From the NCBI GenBank assembly GCA_944390115.1, contig CALXOW010000024.1:1-44042 (forward strand): 44,042 nucleotides of DNA. Direction: 5' to 3'. Position 1 is the stretch's first letter. Every line of letters starts with the position of its first letter. Both the position numbers and the translations under genes were made by a program. The notes beneath the pieces are model-generated. The model was not told the DNA's origin. It saw nothing but the letters and a program-made list of their open reading frames with translations, and searched no databases. The stretch comes from an uncultured Anaerobiospirillum sp. Lineage in GTDB: Bacteria > Pseudomonadota > Gammaproteobacteria > Enterobacterales > Succinivibrionaceae. Positions 7,957-15,334 of this stretch are shown one piece after another.

Positions 7957-8544
7957 TTATTCTTCTGGCTGGTTATTTTGTTTAGTGACTCGTAATTTAT
8001 TTTGATAATTATTTGAACTTGGTGGAATGAGCCATAAGATTAGCAAGAAGATAGGAAATATAAATGGCAGTGGAATTAATGTTACCAGCCACAAGCCAGA
8101 ACTATTGCAATCATGTAGACGGCGAATACAAATAAGAATCAGGCTGTAAAGGCAGAGTAGTGTCGTTACAGCTATGATGCATGCCAGAAAAACCACGAGC
8201 GCTATATTAGTAAAGAGTTGATTATCAAATCTCCAAGTACGTGGATATGCTCTACCATTTGACTCGAAATCTGACAATGGAATTTCACATTTAAATGATT
8301 GTGAAAATTGAGATTGAATGACTCTATCACATTCAAACTCAGCAATTTCCGGTAATTCTGTAGTAACTCCAGTTTCAAAAGTGAAGTTTTGGTCTATGTT
8401 GGTTATTAATAAGCTCCAAAAAATTGTTGCAATAATCCAAATTGCAAGAATAAACCATGAAAACAAAAATAGCTCACACCGAGATGAACGGCCATGGTAA
8501 TCAAAACTTGCGCAATAATGTAATGATCTAGATAGGATGTTCAT
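7957..8544 (-). CDS. DUF805 family inner-membrane protein
   Basis: A 195-residue membrane protein with the two DUF805 hallmarks: an N-terminal YHGRSSRCELF motif (about residues 16-26) and an RRLHD motif before the last hydrophobic pair. About four hydrophobic segments are visible. A loop of some 60 residues between the first and later segments (ELPEIAEFECDRVIQ and beyond) is longer than usual and contains two cysteines. The function of the family is unknown. It is AT-rich like its neighbours, in the same orientation as the Sel1 gene. There is no good SD; the ATG follows a run of A residues. Confidence 0.78.
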   Translation of the reverse strand: MNILSRSLHYCASFDYHGRSSRCELFLFSWFILAIWIIATIFWSLLITNIDQNFTFETGVTTELPEIAEFECDRVIQSQFSQSFKCEIPLSDFESNGRAYPRTWRFDNQLFTNIALVVFLACIIAVTTLLCLYSLILICIRRLHDCNSSGLWLVTLIPLPFIFPIFLLILWLIPPSSNNYQNKLRVTKQNNQPEE

Positions 8545-8613
8545 TTTTTTTTTTATAAAGGAAATAATTTATAGAATTAAGTTTTGCCATCTATGCTGTA
8601 TTTTTTTTTTAGC

Positions 8614-8988
8614 TTAATAGCAAAAATCCCAATCGTCTTTTATTTTCCAGGTTCTGCCACCTTGATCTTTAGTTGTTTCTTCAAACATTGGAGGTTCATC
8701 TGAGAATCCAAGTTCTAAGGCTGAATAGCCACCTTCGTCCCAAGGGATTACATAGTAGTTCTTTGAATATTCATAATTGCTTGAATGACCATATTGTTGG
8801 GCAATTTGATTTAGTTTTTGTCCTTCAATTATAAAACCACGAACTTTGTACTTTTTTGACCAACTATAGTCAGCACGCTGATATGCGACGCAGGCTTGGT
8901 AGGTACCGGTTGTAGGATCATAATCAGCGTATGCAACAGTAGTGCATGCAAGGCACAAAAGGAGTAGGTGCTTTAATTTGAAAATCAT
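8614..8988 (-). CDS. Small secreted protein of unknown function
   Basis: A 124-residue protein with a clear signal peptide (hydrophobic LLLLCLACTTVAYA, cleavage expected after AYA) and a mature part of about 102 residues rich in Tyr, Trp and Asp. It ends in WDFCY, with a second cysteine near the mature N-terminus (YQACVAY) that could form a disulphide. I do not recognise the family. It shares the AT-rich composition and orientation of the preceding genes. The SD is weak. The main support for a real gene is the signal peptide plus an open frame without strong competition. Confidence 0.6.
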   Translation of the reverse strand: MIFKLKHLLLLCLACTTVAYADYDPTTGTYQACVAYQRADYSWSKKYKVRGFIIEGQKLNQIAQQYGHSSNYEYSKNYYVIPWDEGGYSALELGFSDEPPMFEETTKDQGGRTWKIKDDWDFCY

Positions 8989-9124
8989 AATTGCAGTGGT
9001 TTTGGTTTGTTATTGCTTTGTGAGTTCTATGCTTTAAACGCCACAGCACTTTAGTTTGATTTATGCTATGGCGCTAGAAAGATGCTGTGCTATTGATTAA
9101 GGTGCAGACTGCTACAGTGCTAAA

Positions 9125-9373
9125 TTAGTAGTAGTTGGCATCGTTGGCATTGACGTGGCCGTCTTTGGTGTAATAACCACCACCGCCGTCGGACATCATG
9201 CGATCGCCATCTGGAGTGTAGTAGCCACCCATGCCATCGGAAGAGTAGTGACCATCGTCGCTGTAGTAACCACCCATGCCATCTGGTAGGGCTGGAGCTG
9301 CGCATATGGCAGTGCTTAAGGCGCTAGCTGCTAGTGCGGCAGCAAGTGCTAAGGTCAGTCGACGTAACTTCAT
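9125..9373 (-). CDS. Small secreted Gly/Tyr/Asp repeat protein
   Basis: An 82-residue protein with a signal peptide (MKLRRLTLALAAALAASAL, cleavage likely after ICA). The mature domain of about 57 residues is built of three imperfect repeats of the form DGMGGYYSDDGHY / DGMGGYYTPDGDR / DGGGGYYTKDGHV. The ATG at 9373 is fixed by an excellent CAGGAG six bases upstream, while the frame is open further upstream. I do not recognise the family. Gly-Tyr-Tyr-Asp repeats of this kind could bind a metal or wall polymer, but that is only a guess. The base composition is like the housekeeping genes, not like the AT-rich genes to its left. Confidence 0.62.
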   Translation of the reverse strand: MKLRRLTLALAAALAASALSTAICAAPALPDGMGGYYSDDGHYSSDGMGGYYTPDGDRMMSDGGGGYYTKDGHVNANDANYY

Positions 9374-10130
9374 CTCGAACTCCTGATCATCGTTTGCGCT
9401 TTTTGCAGCTTTGCCTGCTTGGTCCGAGCGCACTTACGTATCCCAAGTTCTGGTGTCTTCTCACTGGTGACCGTTGCTGCGCTATGGGCTTTAATGCGGG
9501 ATCATTTCAGCCTGATACTGCAGCGCTGATTTGAGCAAATTCGGTCAGAGACACAGCTGCACTGTCAGTTATAGTGATGTAGCTATTGTTAAAATAAGCT
9601 TTTTTTTTTTTGCACCCATTTAGATAAGGATGTTTATTAGTGTAATGTAACTGCTTGAAGCCTGTGGTCGGGCCTACGCTTCTGGCGGATTGAGTCGTGC
9701 GCGGACTTGCTCGATAGTTTGAGTGCTGTTTGCATACGCCGGGCAGAGCAAATCCAGTGCTGCGAGCAGATGGGAGAGAGCTGTTGGGGCCGCCCCCAGA
9801 AAGATGGTGCGTGCTTGTTTTCTTTCTTTGGGGTTGGGTGGGATAAGGGCGCTTTGGTGCGCTTGGGTTTGTGCGGGCGGGTGGTCAAAGTTTGAAGTTT
9901 GTCCCAGATAGCTTGAGGCGGTGCGCGTAAGATCGGGTTAGGTGCGTGTGCGTTGTTTTTGGGGGCACTAAGCTTGCCTCAAGGTAGCACCGCTATAATG
10001 AGCTAAACCAATGGGCTCAGCTCAATGTTCCGTTGTGACTTACGGAACCTTGTGGTGATCCTGTGGTGGATCCCGTTGTGATTTCGATGTCATGAGCCTA
10101 GGGTTATTACCCAGTGCTAAGGAGTGCGCG
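9374..10130. other. Long gap without a supported gene
   Basis: No coding region is convincing here; the short open frames overlap one another on both strands. It holds a 12-nt T run (9600-9611) preceded by a weak stem (AGCT..AGCT), which could end a short plus-strand transcript. It also holds a perfect -10 hexamer TATAAT at 9994-9999 serving the folP-like gene. Confidence 0.5.
9974..9999 (+). promoter_or_regulatory. Probable promoter of the folP-like gene
   Basis: A perfect -10 box TATAAT (9994-9999). The nearest -35-like hexamer, TTGCCT (9974-9979), is only 14 bp away, so the -35 assignment is doubtful. The predicted start of transcription near 10006 would give a leader of about 125 nt before the GTG at 10131. 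Confidence 0.45.
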
Positions 10131-11027
10131 GTGGAGCTTCATTTCAGAGATCCCTATCTTGATCTGTCCCATACTGAGATTATGGGCACCTTGGATTTAG
10201 ATCCGACTGTGCACTTGAGCGCAGATGAGATCGTGGCGCGCGCGAGCGACTTTGCTGAAAGTGGCGCGACCTTTATTGAGTTCAGTGTGGGTAAGTTTGC
10301 CCCTAATCCGGTGTCCGATGAAGTCGCAAGCAACATCGTGTGCGACGCAATCGCGGCGCTGGGCTCTGATCCCGAGCTGCCGATTCCGGCGGTCTATACC
10401 TCCTCGCCTGCCGTGATGAAGGCGGCAGTGGAGGCTGGAGCTAAGATCGTGGTCGATCCACTGGCGCTGCGGGCACCAGGTGCCTTGGAGATGGCTGCCT
10501 CGCTTGATTGCGCTATTTGCCTGCTTTACGACCAAAACGTGCAGTTTGCCGAAAACGATGGCACCGATCCGTGCGGTACGGTGTCTGAGTTCTTTTACGA
10601 GCGTATCGATGCCTGCCTCAATGCCAAGATTGAACGTCGGCGCTTGATCTTAGATCCCATGATCAGCGTTAACACCTCGATGGAATATCGCCTTAAGATG
10701 ATGGGCCGCTTTAAGTCGCTCACAAGCTTCGGCTTACCGTTGAGCTGCGAGCTGCCACGGGCGGTGGTTTCCAATAATGATGCTGATACCATCGAAGGTG
10801 CCAACCGCAATTTGAGCCAAGAACCAGCGATCGTTACTACGGTGGCCTTGTTCTTAGAGCAGCAGGGCGTACGCCTGATTCGTACTAAGTGCGTATATGA
10901 CCTGGCCTTAGGTCTTGATACTTGGCACGCCTTAAACCGCAGTGCCCGTCCATTCAAGCTCACGCGCGCGATCGGCAAGACGATTCGTCGCTTGGCTAAG
11001 AAGAAGGGTCTCAAAGCTAAGGATTAG
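10131..11027 (+). CDS. Dihydropteroate synthase-like protein, catalytic residues lost
   Basis: A 298-residue protein in the conserved folP position directly upstream of glmM. It aligns with FolP without gaps at the N-terminus (VELHFRDPYLDLSHTEIMGTLDLDP against the FolP start) and throughout. I chose the GTG at 10131 because AAGGAG lies six bases upstream and the start then matches FolP; an ATG at 10092 lacks an SD. Nearly all DHPS functional residues (E. coli numbering, from knowledge of the family) are replaced: Asn22 by Asp, the Thr62-Arg63 loop by unrelated sequence, Asp96 by Tyr89, Asn115 by Val108, Lys221 by Ala211 and His257 by Lys253. Asp185 (Asp175 here) and Arg255 (Arg251) remain. 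It is therefore an intact gene for a probable pseudoenzyme with a basic C-terminal tail. A terminator follows. Confidence 0.8.
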   Translation: MELHFRDPYLDLSHTEIMGTLDLDPTVHLSADEIVARASDFAESGATFIEFSVGKFAPNPVSDEVASNIVCDAIAALGSDPELPIPAVYTSSPAVMKAAVEAGAKIVVDPLALRAPGALEMAASLDCAICLLYDQNVQFAENDGTDPCGTVSEFFYERIDACLNAKIERRRLILDPMISVNTSMEYRLKMMGRFKSLTSFGLPLSCELPRAVVSNNDADTIEGANRNLSQEPAIVTTVALFLEQQGVRLIRTKCVYDLALGLDTWHALNRSARPFKLTRAIGKTIRRLAKKKGLKAKD

Positions 11028-11210
11028 CCTTGCACTGGAGGGCGTACCGCTCGAGCTGCACTTACGCGAGTCGCGTTTTATCGAGGGCGGCCTATTGCTG
11101 AACAGCTAAGATCGGCGCTTGCAGGCAGCTCTCCTTTAGCTATGAGCTGCGCTTAGGTCGGTGGGGCCACTCCTTTTATTTTGTTTTTCTTTTCTGTTTT
11201 GCTGGACGGA

Positions 11211-11246
11211 GCCTGATCGCTGTGCCGATCGGGCTTTGTCGTTTTT
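11211..11246 (+). terminator. Rho-independent terminator after folP-like gene
   Basis: A 9-bp stem, GCCTGATCG / CGATCGGGC (one wobble pair), at 11211-11219 / 11226-11234. It is followed by TTTGTCGTTTTT. It separates the folP-like gene from glmM, so glmM needs its own promoter. The remainder of the gap 11028-11340 shows nothing else convincing. Confidence 0.65.
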
Positions 11247-11340
11247 GGGCGCTGGGTTTTGCCTGGGCTTTGTGGTGTAAAATTCTGGCAGGTTTTCGTG
11301 CAGCGTGCTTTATGTGCTGTCTGTGTTAGTAAGGTGTGGT

Positions 11341-12696
11341 ATGCAAGCTTCGATTAAGCGCAAGTATTTTGGTACTGATGGTGTCCGTGGTCGCGTCGGT
11401 CAGTTTCCAATCTCTCCTGATTTCGCGATGCGTCTGGGTATGGCCGCTGGTAAGGTGCTGTTAAAGCATGACCAAGGCCGCGTCATCATCGGCAAGGATA
11501 CCCGCCTGTCGGGCTATATGTTAGAGGCGGCCTTAGAGGCAGGCTTTAGCGCTGCTGGTGTCTCCACCGTGCTGTTAGGCCCAATGCCAACCCCAGCTGT
11601 GTCTTACCTCACCAAGGCCTTCCGCGCTGATTTAGGCGTGGTGATCTCGGCCTCGCACAATCCTTACTACGATAACGGCATCAAGTTCTTTTCGCGCGAG
11701 GGTACTAAGCTGCCTGATGAGGTTGAGTTAGCGATCGAAGAGGCCCTTGAGCATGAGATCTCCTGTGTCGAGCCATCACTCTTTGGCCGTGCTTTCCGTC
11801 AAAACGATGCCCCTGGTCGCTACGTCGAGTTCTGCAAGTCGACCTTCGATACCCATATGAGTCTGGAAGGCCTTTCTGTGGTGCTCGATTGCGCTCATGG
11901 CGCAACTTACCACGTGGCTCCGCTCGTATTCCGTGAGCTCGGCGCTAACGTTACCTGCATCGGTACGGCTCCTAATGGCATTAACATCAACGATGGCGTC
12001 GGTTCGACCCATCCTGAGGCCTTGGTTGAGCGTGTGCTCGCCTCTAAGGCCGACTTGGGTATCGCCTTTGATGGCGACGGTGATCGCGTCATGATGGTCG
12101 ATCGCCATGGCCATATTCTGGACGGTGATGCCGTGCTCTATATCATTGCCTGCGATCGCATGGAGCGCGGCCGTTTAGGCGGTGGCGTGGTCGGTACCCT
12201 GATGTCCAACTTAGGCTTTGAGCTGGCCTTAAAGCGCAAGGGTATTGAGTTCTGCCGCTCGGCGGTGGGCGATCGCTATGTGATGGAAGAGCTGTTAAAG
12301 CGCAATTGGCGTTTAGGCGGCGAGAACAGTGGCCACGTCATTTGCCTTGATTACACCTCCACCGGTGATGGCATTATCTCGGCGCTGCAGGTATTAAAGG
12401 CTTCCTTGCGCCAGGGCAAGAATTTAACTGAGCTCGTGTCCGATCTGGAGATGTTCCCACAAGAGCTGGTCAATGTCCGCGTCAACGCCGGTTTCGATGC
12501 TTTGAGCGATGAAAAGGTTAAGCAAGAGATCCGTGCGGTCGAAGCTGAGTTAGGTGAGACCGGCCGTGTCTTAATCCGCAAGAGCGGTACCGAGCCATTA
12601 ATCCGCGTAATGGTAGAAGGCCAAGAGCGCAGTGTGGTCCGTCAGTATGCCGCACGTCTGGCCGACTGCATTCGCCAGCAAGCTGAAGAAGCCTAA
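11341..12696 (+). CDS. glmM: Phosphoglucosamine mutase
   Basis: A 451-residue cytoplasmic enzyme converting glucosamine-6-phosphate to glucosamine-1-phosphate for UDP-GlcNAc, peptidoglycan and LPS synthesis. It opens with [13 protein letters not shown] as in GlmM. The phosphoserine loop is [12 protein letters not shown] (Ser105), the metal-binding loop DGDGDR (about residues 244-249), the sugar-binding loop GGENSGH and the phosphate-binding loop [14 protein letters not shown] near the C-terminus. I chose the ATG at 11341, six bases after AAGGTG, which gives the usual length. It lies between the folP-like gene and secG, the standard gammaproteobacterial order. Confidence 0.97.
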   Translation: MQASIKRKYFGTDGVRGRVGQFPISPDFAMRLGMAAGKVLLKHDQGRVIIGKDTRLSGYMLEAALEAGFSAAGVSTVLLGPMPTPAVSYLTKAFRADLGVVISASHNPYYDNGIKFFSREGTKLPDEVELAIEEALEHEISCVEPSLFGRAFRQNDAPGRYVEFCKSTFDTHMSLEGLSVVLDCAHGATYHVAPLVFRELGANVTCIGTAPNGININDGVGSTHPEALVERVLASKADLGIAFDGDGDRVMMVDRHGHILDGDAVLYIIACDRMERGRLGGGVVGTLMSNLGFELALKRKGIEFCRSAVGDRYVMEELLKRNWRLGGENSGHVICLDYTSTGDGIISALQVLKASLRQGKNLTELVSDLEMFPQELVNVRVNAGFDALSDEKVKQEIRAVEAELGETGRVLIRKSGTEPLIRVMVEGQERSVVRQYAARLADCIRQQAEEA

Positions 12697-12916
12697 ACAC
12701 AAAGCTTCCAGTAAGCTCAAGTAAGGAGCCGGGTGTTTGCGCGCTAGGCTGAAGCTGCGTCAGTAGTGACTGCAATGGTCGGCACGCTGCAGTGACGTGC
12801 AGCAGCGGACTGAGCGGCCTGCTTGCTGTAGCGGCCTGCCCACCGCTTAGGTGCTGAGCTTCAATAGCTAAAACCGCGTAATTGTGCTTTTTCGCCCCGG
12901 AGGGGCGAGCCTTCTG

Positions 12917-12953
12917 AGCCCTGACAGAGCCTCTGTTGGGGCTTTGTCTTTTG
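12917..12953 (+). terminator. Rho-independent terminator after glmM
   Basis: A 13-bp stem (12917-12929 / 12931-12943; AGCCCTGACAGAG pairing with CTCTGTTGGGGCT through two wobble pairs) followed by TTTGTCTTTT. A second small GC hairpin, CGCCCC/GGGGCG, lies just before it. The rest of the gap from 12697 holds only loosely repeated GC-rich text and the secG promoter. Confidence 0.75.
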
Positions 12954-12995
12954 GGCCTGATCTCCGAATTAATTCCGTGACGCAGCGCACAGGGC

Positions 12996-13024
12996 TTGCT
13001 TATTGGGCCGGGGGTGGGTATCAT
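12996..13024 (+). promoter_or_regulatory. Promoter of secG
   Basis: A -35 TTGCTT (12996-13001) and -10 TATCAT (13019-13024) with a 17-bp spacer. Transcription would start near 13031, leaving a leader of about 35 nt before the secG ATG. That leader has no recognisable SD. Confidence 0.6.
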
Positions 13025-13065
13025 TGCACAGCTAAAATTGTCCGTCTTGGGTTTTGGTTTTCGCT

Positions 13066-13749
13066 ATGTACGAGATTGTCATTGTTTTACTGCTGTTAGT
13101 TTCTATTGCTATCGTAGCTTTGATCCTAGTGCAACAAGGTAAGGGTGCTGGTATGGGCGCCTCCTTTGGTGCGGGCGCTTCGGCTACCGTCTTCGGTGCG
13201 GTTGGCTCTGGTAACTTCTTAACGCGCTCCACTTGGACCTTAGCCTTAGTCTTCTTTGGTCTGTGCCTCTTTATCGGCTACTTACAAAAGCAGACCCCAA
13301 ATGAGACCAGTGGCTTTACTAACATTGGTGCCGCTGAGGAGCAAAGCGTATCGCAACCAGCTCCTGAGGATGTTCCAAGCTTAGACAGTGACGTTCCGGT
13401 ATTAAACACCACCTCGGAGGTTCCAGCCTTAGAGAGCACCTCGACTGAGGCTGCTTCGGATGTTCCTGCTTTAGAATCCACTGATGTTCCAGCTGTAACT
13501 GATGAAGCTGCTACTGATGAAGTTGTTGCCGCTGATGAGAGCGCAACCGCTGCTGAGGGCAGCGATGAGACTGCTGATGAGGCTGCTGCTGACGAGGCTG
13601 TAGCTGCTGAGGACGCCGCTGCCGACGAGGCTAGTGCTGATGCCGCAGCTGATGAAGCAAGTGCTGATGAGGTTGCAGCTGAGGATTCGGCTGTAGCTGA
13701 GGACGCTGCCGCTGAGGAAGGTGCAGCTGACACTGAGTCGGCTGAGTAA
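13066..13749 (+). CDS. secG: SecG preprotein translocase subunit with long acidic C-terminal tail
   Basis: A 227-residue protein. Residues 1-75 are a normal SecG: two hydrophobic helices flanking the conserved loop LVQQGKGAGMGASFGAGASATVFG and GSGNFLTR. SecG stimulates SecYEG-dependent export in the inner membrane. The family is usually about 75-115 residues; here the remaining 150 or so are an extremely acidic Ala/Asp/Glu tail with short repeats (DEAAADEAV, ADEASADAAADEASADE). I chose the ATG at 13066 to match the SecG start MYE; an ATG four codons upstream is possible. It follows glmM as in other gammaproteobacteria and has its own promoter and terminator. The tail follows the second helix and, if SecG has its usual topology, would be on the periplasmic side. 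Confidence 0.93.
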   Translation: MYEIVIVLLLLVSIAIVALILVQQGKGAGMGASFGAGASATVFGAVGSGNFLTRSTWTLALVFFGLCLFIGYLQKQTPNETSGFTNIGAAEEQSVSQPAPEDVPSLDSDVPVLNTTSEVPALESTSTEAASDVPALESTDVPAVTDEAATDEVVAADESATAAEGSDETADEAAADEAVAAEDAAADEASADAAADEASADEVAAEDSAVAEDAAAEEGAADTESAE

Positions 13750-13810
13750 CTCAGTTCCACTCGACATAGCAGCAAGCGGCACGTCAGTGCCGCTGTGCTT
13801 AGGTCACATG

Positions 13811-13835
13811 AGGAGCCATTGGCTCCTTTTGTCGT
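13811..13835 (+). terminator. Rho-independent terminator after secG
   Basis: A 7-bp stem, AGGAGCC / GGCTCCT (13811-13817 / 13821-13827), followed by TTTGTCGTTT. An additional hairpin AGCGGCAC/GTGCCGCT (13775-13794) lies between it and the secG stop. Confidence 0.7.
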
Positions 13836-13844
13836 TTATGGGGC

Positions 13845-14459
13845 TTAATGTTTGCTTTTCTCGGTGAAGTGGTAGTGCTGGGTCGGGGTGATGATCTCAT
13901 CTAAGGGCACATCCCAGTCCTTGCTCTCAATCTCATCATTGCGCTGAAAGTCGTAGGCAAGTCCGAGCTTCAGGCAGTTCGGGCTGATCTGCTTTAAGAT
14001 GCGATCGTAATAGCCCCCGCCCATACCAAGGCGCGCGCCCTTGCCGGTAAAGCCCACTAAGGGCACCACCACTAGCTCAAGCTCATGTGGGGGTACTAGG
14101 CTTTCTTGGCTGGGGAGAGGCTCGGGGATGTTGAATTTGTTGGGTCTGAGCTCAGCTAAGCTGTGGTAGCGGTGAAAGTCCATGATGCCGCGCTCAGTAG
14201 GCGAGATCACCGGTAAGCACAGTTGGTGCTCGTGGGCTTGGAGCCTGGTGTTGAGGGTGATAGTGTCAAGCTCGCCCGAGCAGCTTAGGTACGAGGCAAT
14301 CAGACGGGGCTGCTGCAAATAGGGATGGTTTAAGACGCGGTCTAACACCAGCTGCGAGAGCGCTTGCACTTCTTCTTGGGTCAGGGCCTTACGCTGTTGC
14401 AAAATGGCTTGGCGCTGCGCCGCGCGCCGGATTTTGTACTCTTTGACTGGCTGCTCCAT
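13845..14459 (-). CDS. fau: 5-formyltetrahydrofolate cyclo-ligase
   Basis: A 204-residue cytoplasmic enzyme of the YgfA/Fau family that converts 5-formyl-THF to 5,10-methenyl-THF using ATP. It carries the N-terminal basic segment (RRAAQRQAILQQRKAL), a central ASYLSCSGELDT and the nucleotide-binding signature GARLGMGGGYYDRIL. I chose the ATG at 14459 (GAGG upstream); the ATG at 14489 overlaps a TATAAT promoter box and is unlikely to be translated. It lies 106 bases downstream of zapA, as in enterobacteria, but without the 6S RNA gene that usually lies between them. Its presence shows folate cofactors are used even though the folP homologue here is degenerate. Confidence 0.93.
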   Translation of the reverse strand: MEQPVKEYKIRRAAQRQAILQQRKALTQEEVQALSQLVLDRVLNHPYLQQPRLIASYLSCSGELDTITLNTRLQAHEHQLCLPVISPTERGIMDFHRYHSLAELRPNKFNIPEPLPSQESLVPPHELELVVVPLVGFTGKGARLGMGGGYYDRILKQISPNCLKLGLAYDFQRNDEIESKDWDVPLDEIITPTQHYHFTEKSKH

Positions 14460-14487
14460 AACTTTACCCTCACTTTTAGTGGGGGCC

Positions 14488-14493
14488 ATTATA
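14488..14493 (-). promoter_or_regulatory. -10 box of fau promoter
   Basis: A perfect TATAAT on the minus strand, 28-33 bases upstream of the chosen fau start. No good -35 hexamer is visible at 16-18 bp. Several promoters in this window have perfect -10 boxes and poor -35 boxes. Confidence 0.5.
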
Positions 14494-14565
14494 GCGTGAG
14501 TGCTAACTGAGAGCAGAGCCGTCCTTAGTTGGCTGCGGCGCTGTTGTTGATCTTAGTTGTTGAGC

Positions 14566-14862
14566 TTAGTAGTCGAGGCTGTTGAGGTTGCGCTTGATGC
14601 GGTGAATCAGCTGCAGGGCCTGCTCTTGGAACGGCGTTGAGGTGTCTAAATAGCGCTGGAGCTGGCTTTGACTTTCAATCGCGGCAATGATGGCCGCTTG
14701 CTGTGGGGTCAGGCTTGGGTTGTCACGTAAAATCTTGGAGGTGATCTCTTGGATCTTGCCTACAGCACGCTGCAGCGAATCAGCCTGACTCTTGTGACAG
14801 CGCAGAGTAAAGCTTTCGCCTAAGAGCGAAACAGTTACTGTCTTGATCTCGTCGTTATCCAT
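14566..14862 (-). CDS. zapA: Cell division protein ZapA
   Basis: A 98-residue protein with the ZapA pattern: an N-terminal beta strand region (KTVTVSLLGESFTLRCHKSQADSLQRAVGKIQEI) and a C-terminal coiled-coil helix ending in RNLNSLDY. ZapA bundles FtsZ filaments at the division site. The ATG at 14862 has AAGGGA six bases upstream. It is upstream of fau in the same orientation, the conserved enterobacterial pairing. Confidence 0.9.
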   Translation of the reverse strand: MDNDEIKTVTVSLLGESFTLRCHKSQADSLQRAVGKIQEITSKILRDNPSLTPQQAAIIAAIESQSQLQRYLDTSTPFQEQALQLIHRIKRNLNSLDY

Positions 14863-15033
14863 GAGAATCCCTTATCCCCAGCCATCCGTGGCATGAGACC
14901 GGTCAGTCTTGTCTTGAGCTGACATGATCTAACCATTGCTCCTTTTTGTCCTTGCCCTTAGTGCTGTGGTTATTGTACCTGATATTTTTTTGTTGGCGCA
15001 CATTTTGACAAAGGGGCTATGGCATAATGAGAA

Positions 15034-15174
15034 CTTGCAAAACTGTTCCCATATCTATGCGGAAATTTCCGGCACTATGCCGCCGTGATCTAACTCATTG
15101 CTCTGTGAGTTCAAATGCCCTGAGCTTAAGCTAAGCTGGGTGCGCTAAACTCGAAGCGAGCTTGAGTTTTTTTG
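15034..15174 (+). ncRNA. Candidate structured small RNA between zapA and rluB
   Basis: A stretch of about 140 nt is bounded on the left by promoter-like elements (TTGACA at 15005-15010 and CATAAT at 15023-15028, too close together to pair with each other). On the right it ends in a strong terminator. Inside are self-complementary blocks: GGAAATTTCC, GGCA-CTA-TGCC and AACTCA/TGAGTT (around 15092-15112). I could not match it to 6S, SRP, tmRNA or RNase P RNA by eye. It could also simply be a long rluB leader with attenuation. Confidence 0.3.
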
Positions 15175-15179
15175 TTTTC
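15147..15179 (+). terminator. Rho-independent terminator upstream of rluB
   Basis: Stem AAACTC-G-AAGC / GCTT-GAGTTT with a 2-nt apical gap and one bulged G, followed by seven T and a T-rich tract. It lies about 155 bases upstream of the rluB start, so it ends a transcript that begins in the zapA-rluB gap. Confidence 0.65.
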
Positions 15180-15334
15180 TTCTTTGTTTTCTGGGCGTAG
15201 GGCAGAGCCTAGTCTTTGCTGTTGAGTTACGCCACGCTTACGCGCTGCCTAGGATGGTCCTGGGGCGTTTTGAGACAACCGTGAGGTTGCCGCCGCGTAA
15301 GTGGAACTTTTTGGCCGAAAAGGATTTCTTGTTA

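Larger units (their letters stand above)
14863..15334. other. Gap between divergent zapA and rluB
   Basis: No protein-coding gene is supported. The right part holds a candidate structured RNA with a strong terminator (15034-15174). A -10-like TACAAT on the minus strand near 14974-14979 could serve zapA. Confidence 0.4.

Noticed and set aside
8545-8573. A further hairpin 9 nt before an ATG (DUF805 gene)
   Set aside because: The stem is only A/T pairs in an AT-rich stretch and no SD lies beyond it, so it does not support the SD-hairpin pattern.
9637-9911. Overlapping short open frames on both strands in the 9374-10130 gap
   Set aside because: No SD, signal peptide or recognisable family, and they overlap each other; probably chance frames in GC-rich DNA.
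11028-11110. Frameshifted C-terminal extension of the folP-like gene
   Set aside because: A short open stretch exists in another frame, but the protein already ends at the length expected for the family.
13278-13775. Minus-strand Ser/Ala-rich open frame opposite the secG tail
   Set aside because: It is the mirror of the repetitive acidic tail; SecG on the plus strand is certain.
15085-15130. tRNA-like T-loop (GTTCAAAT) between zapA and rluB
   Set aside because: The flanking bases do not pair as a T stem and no acceptor or anticodon arm could be drawn.
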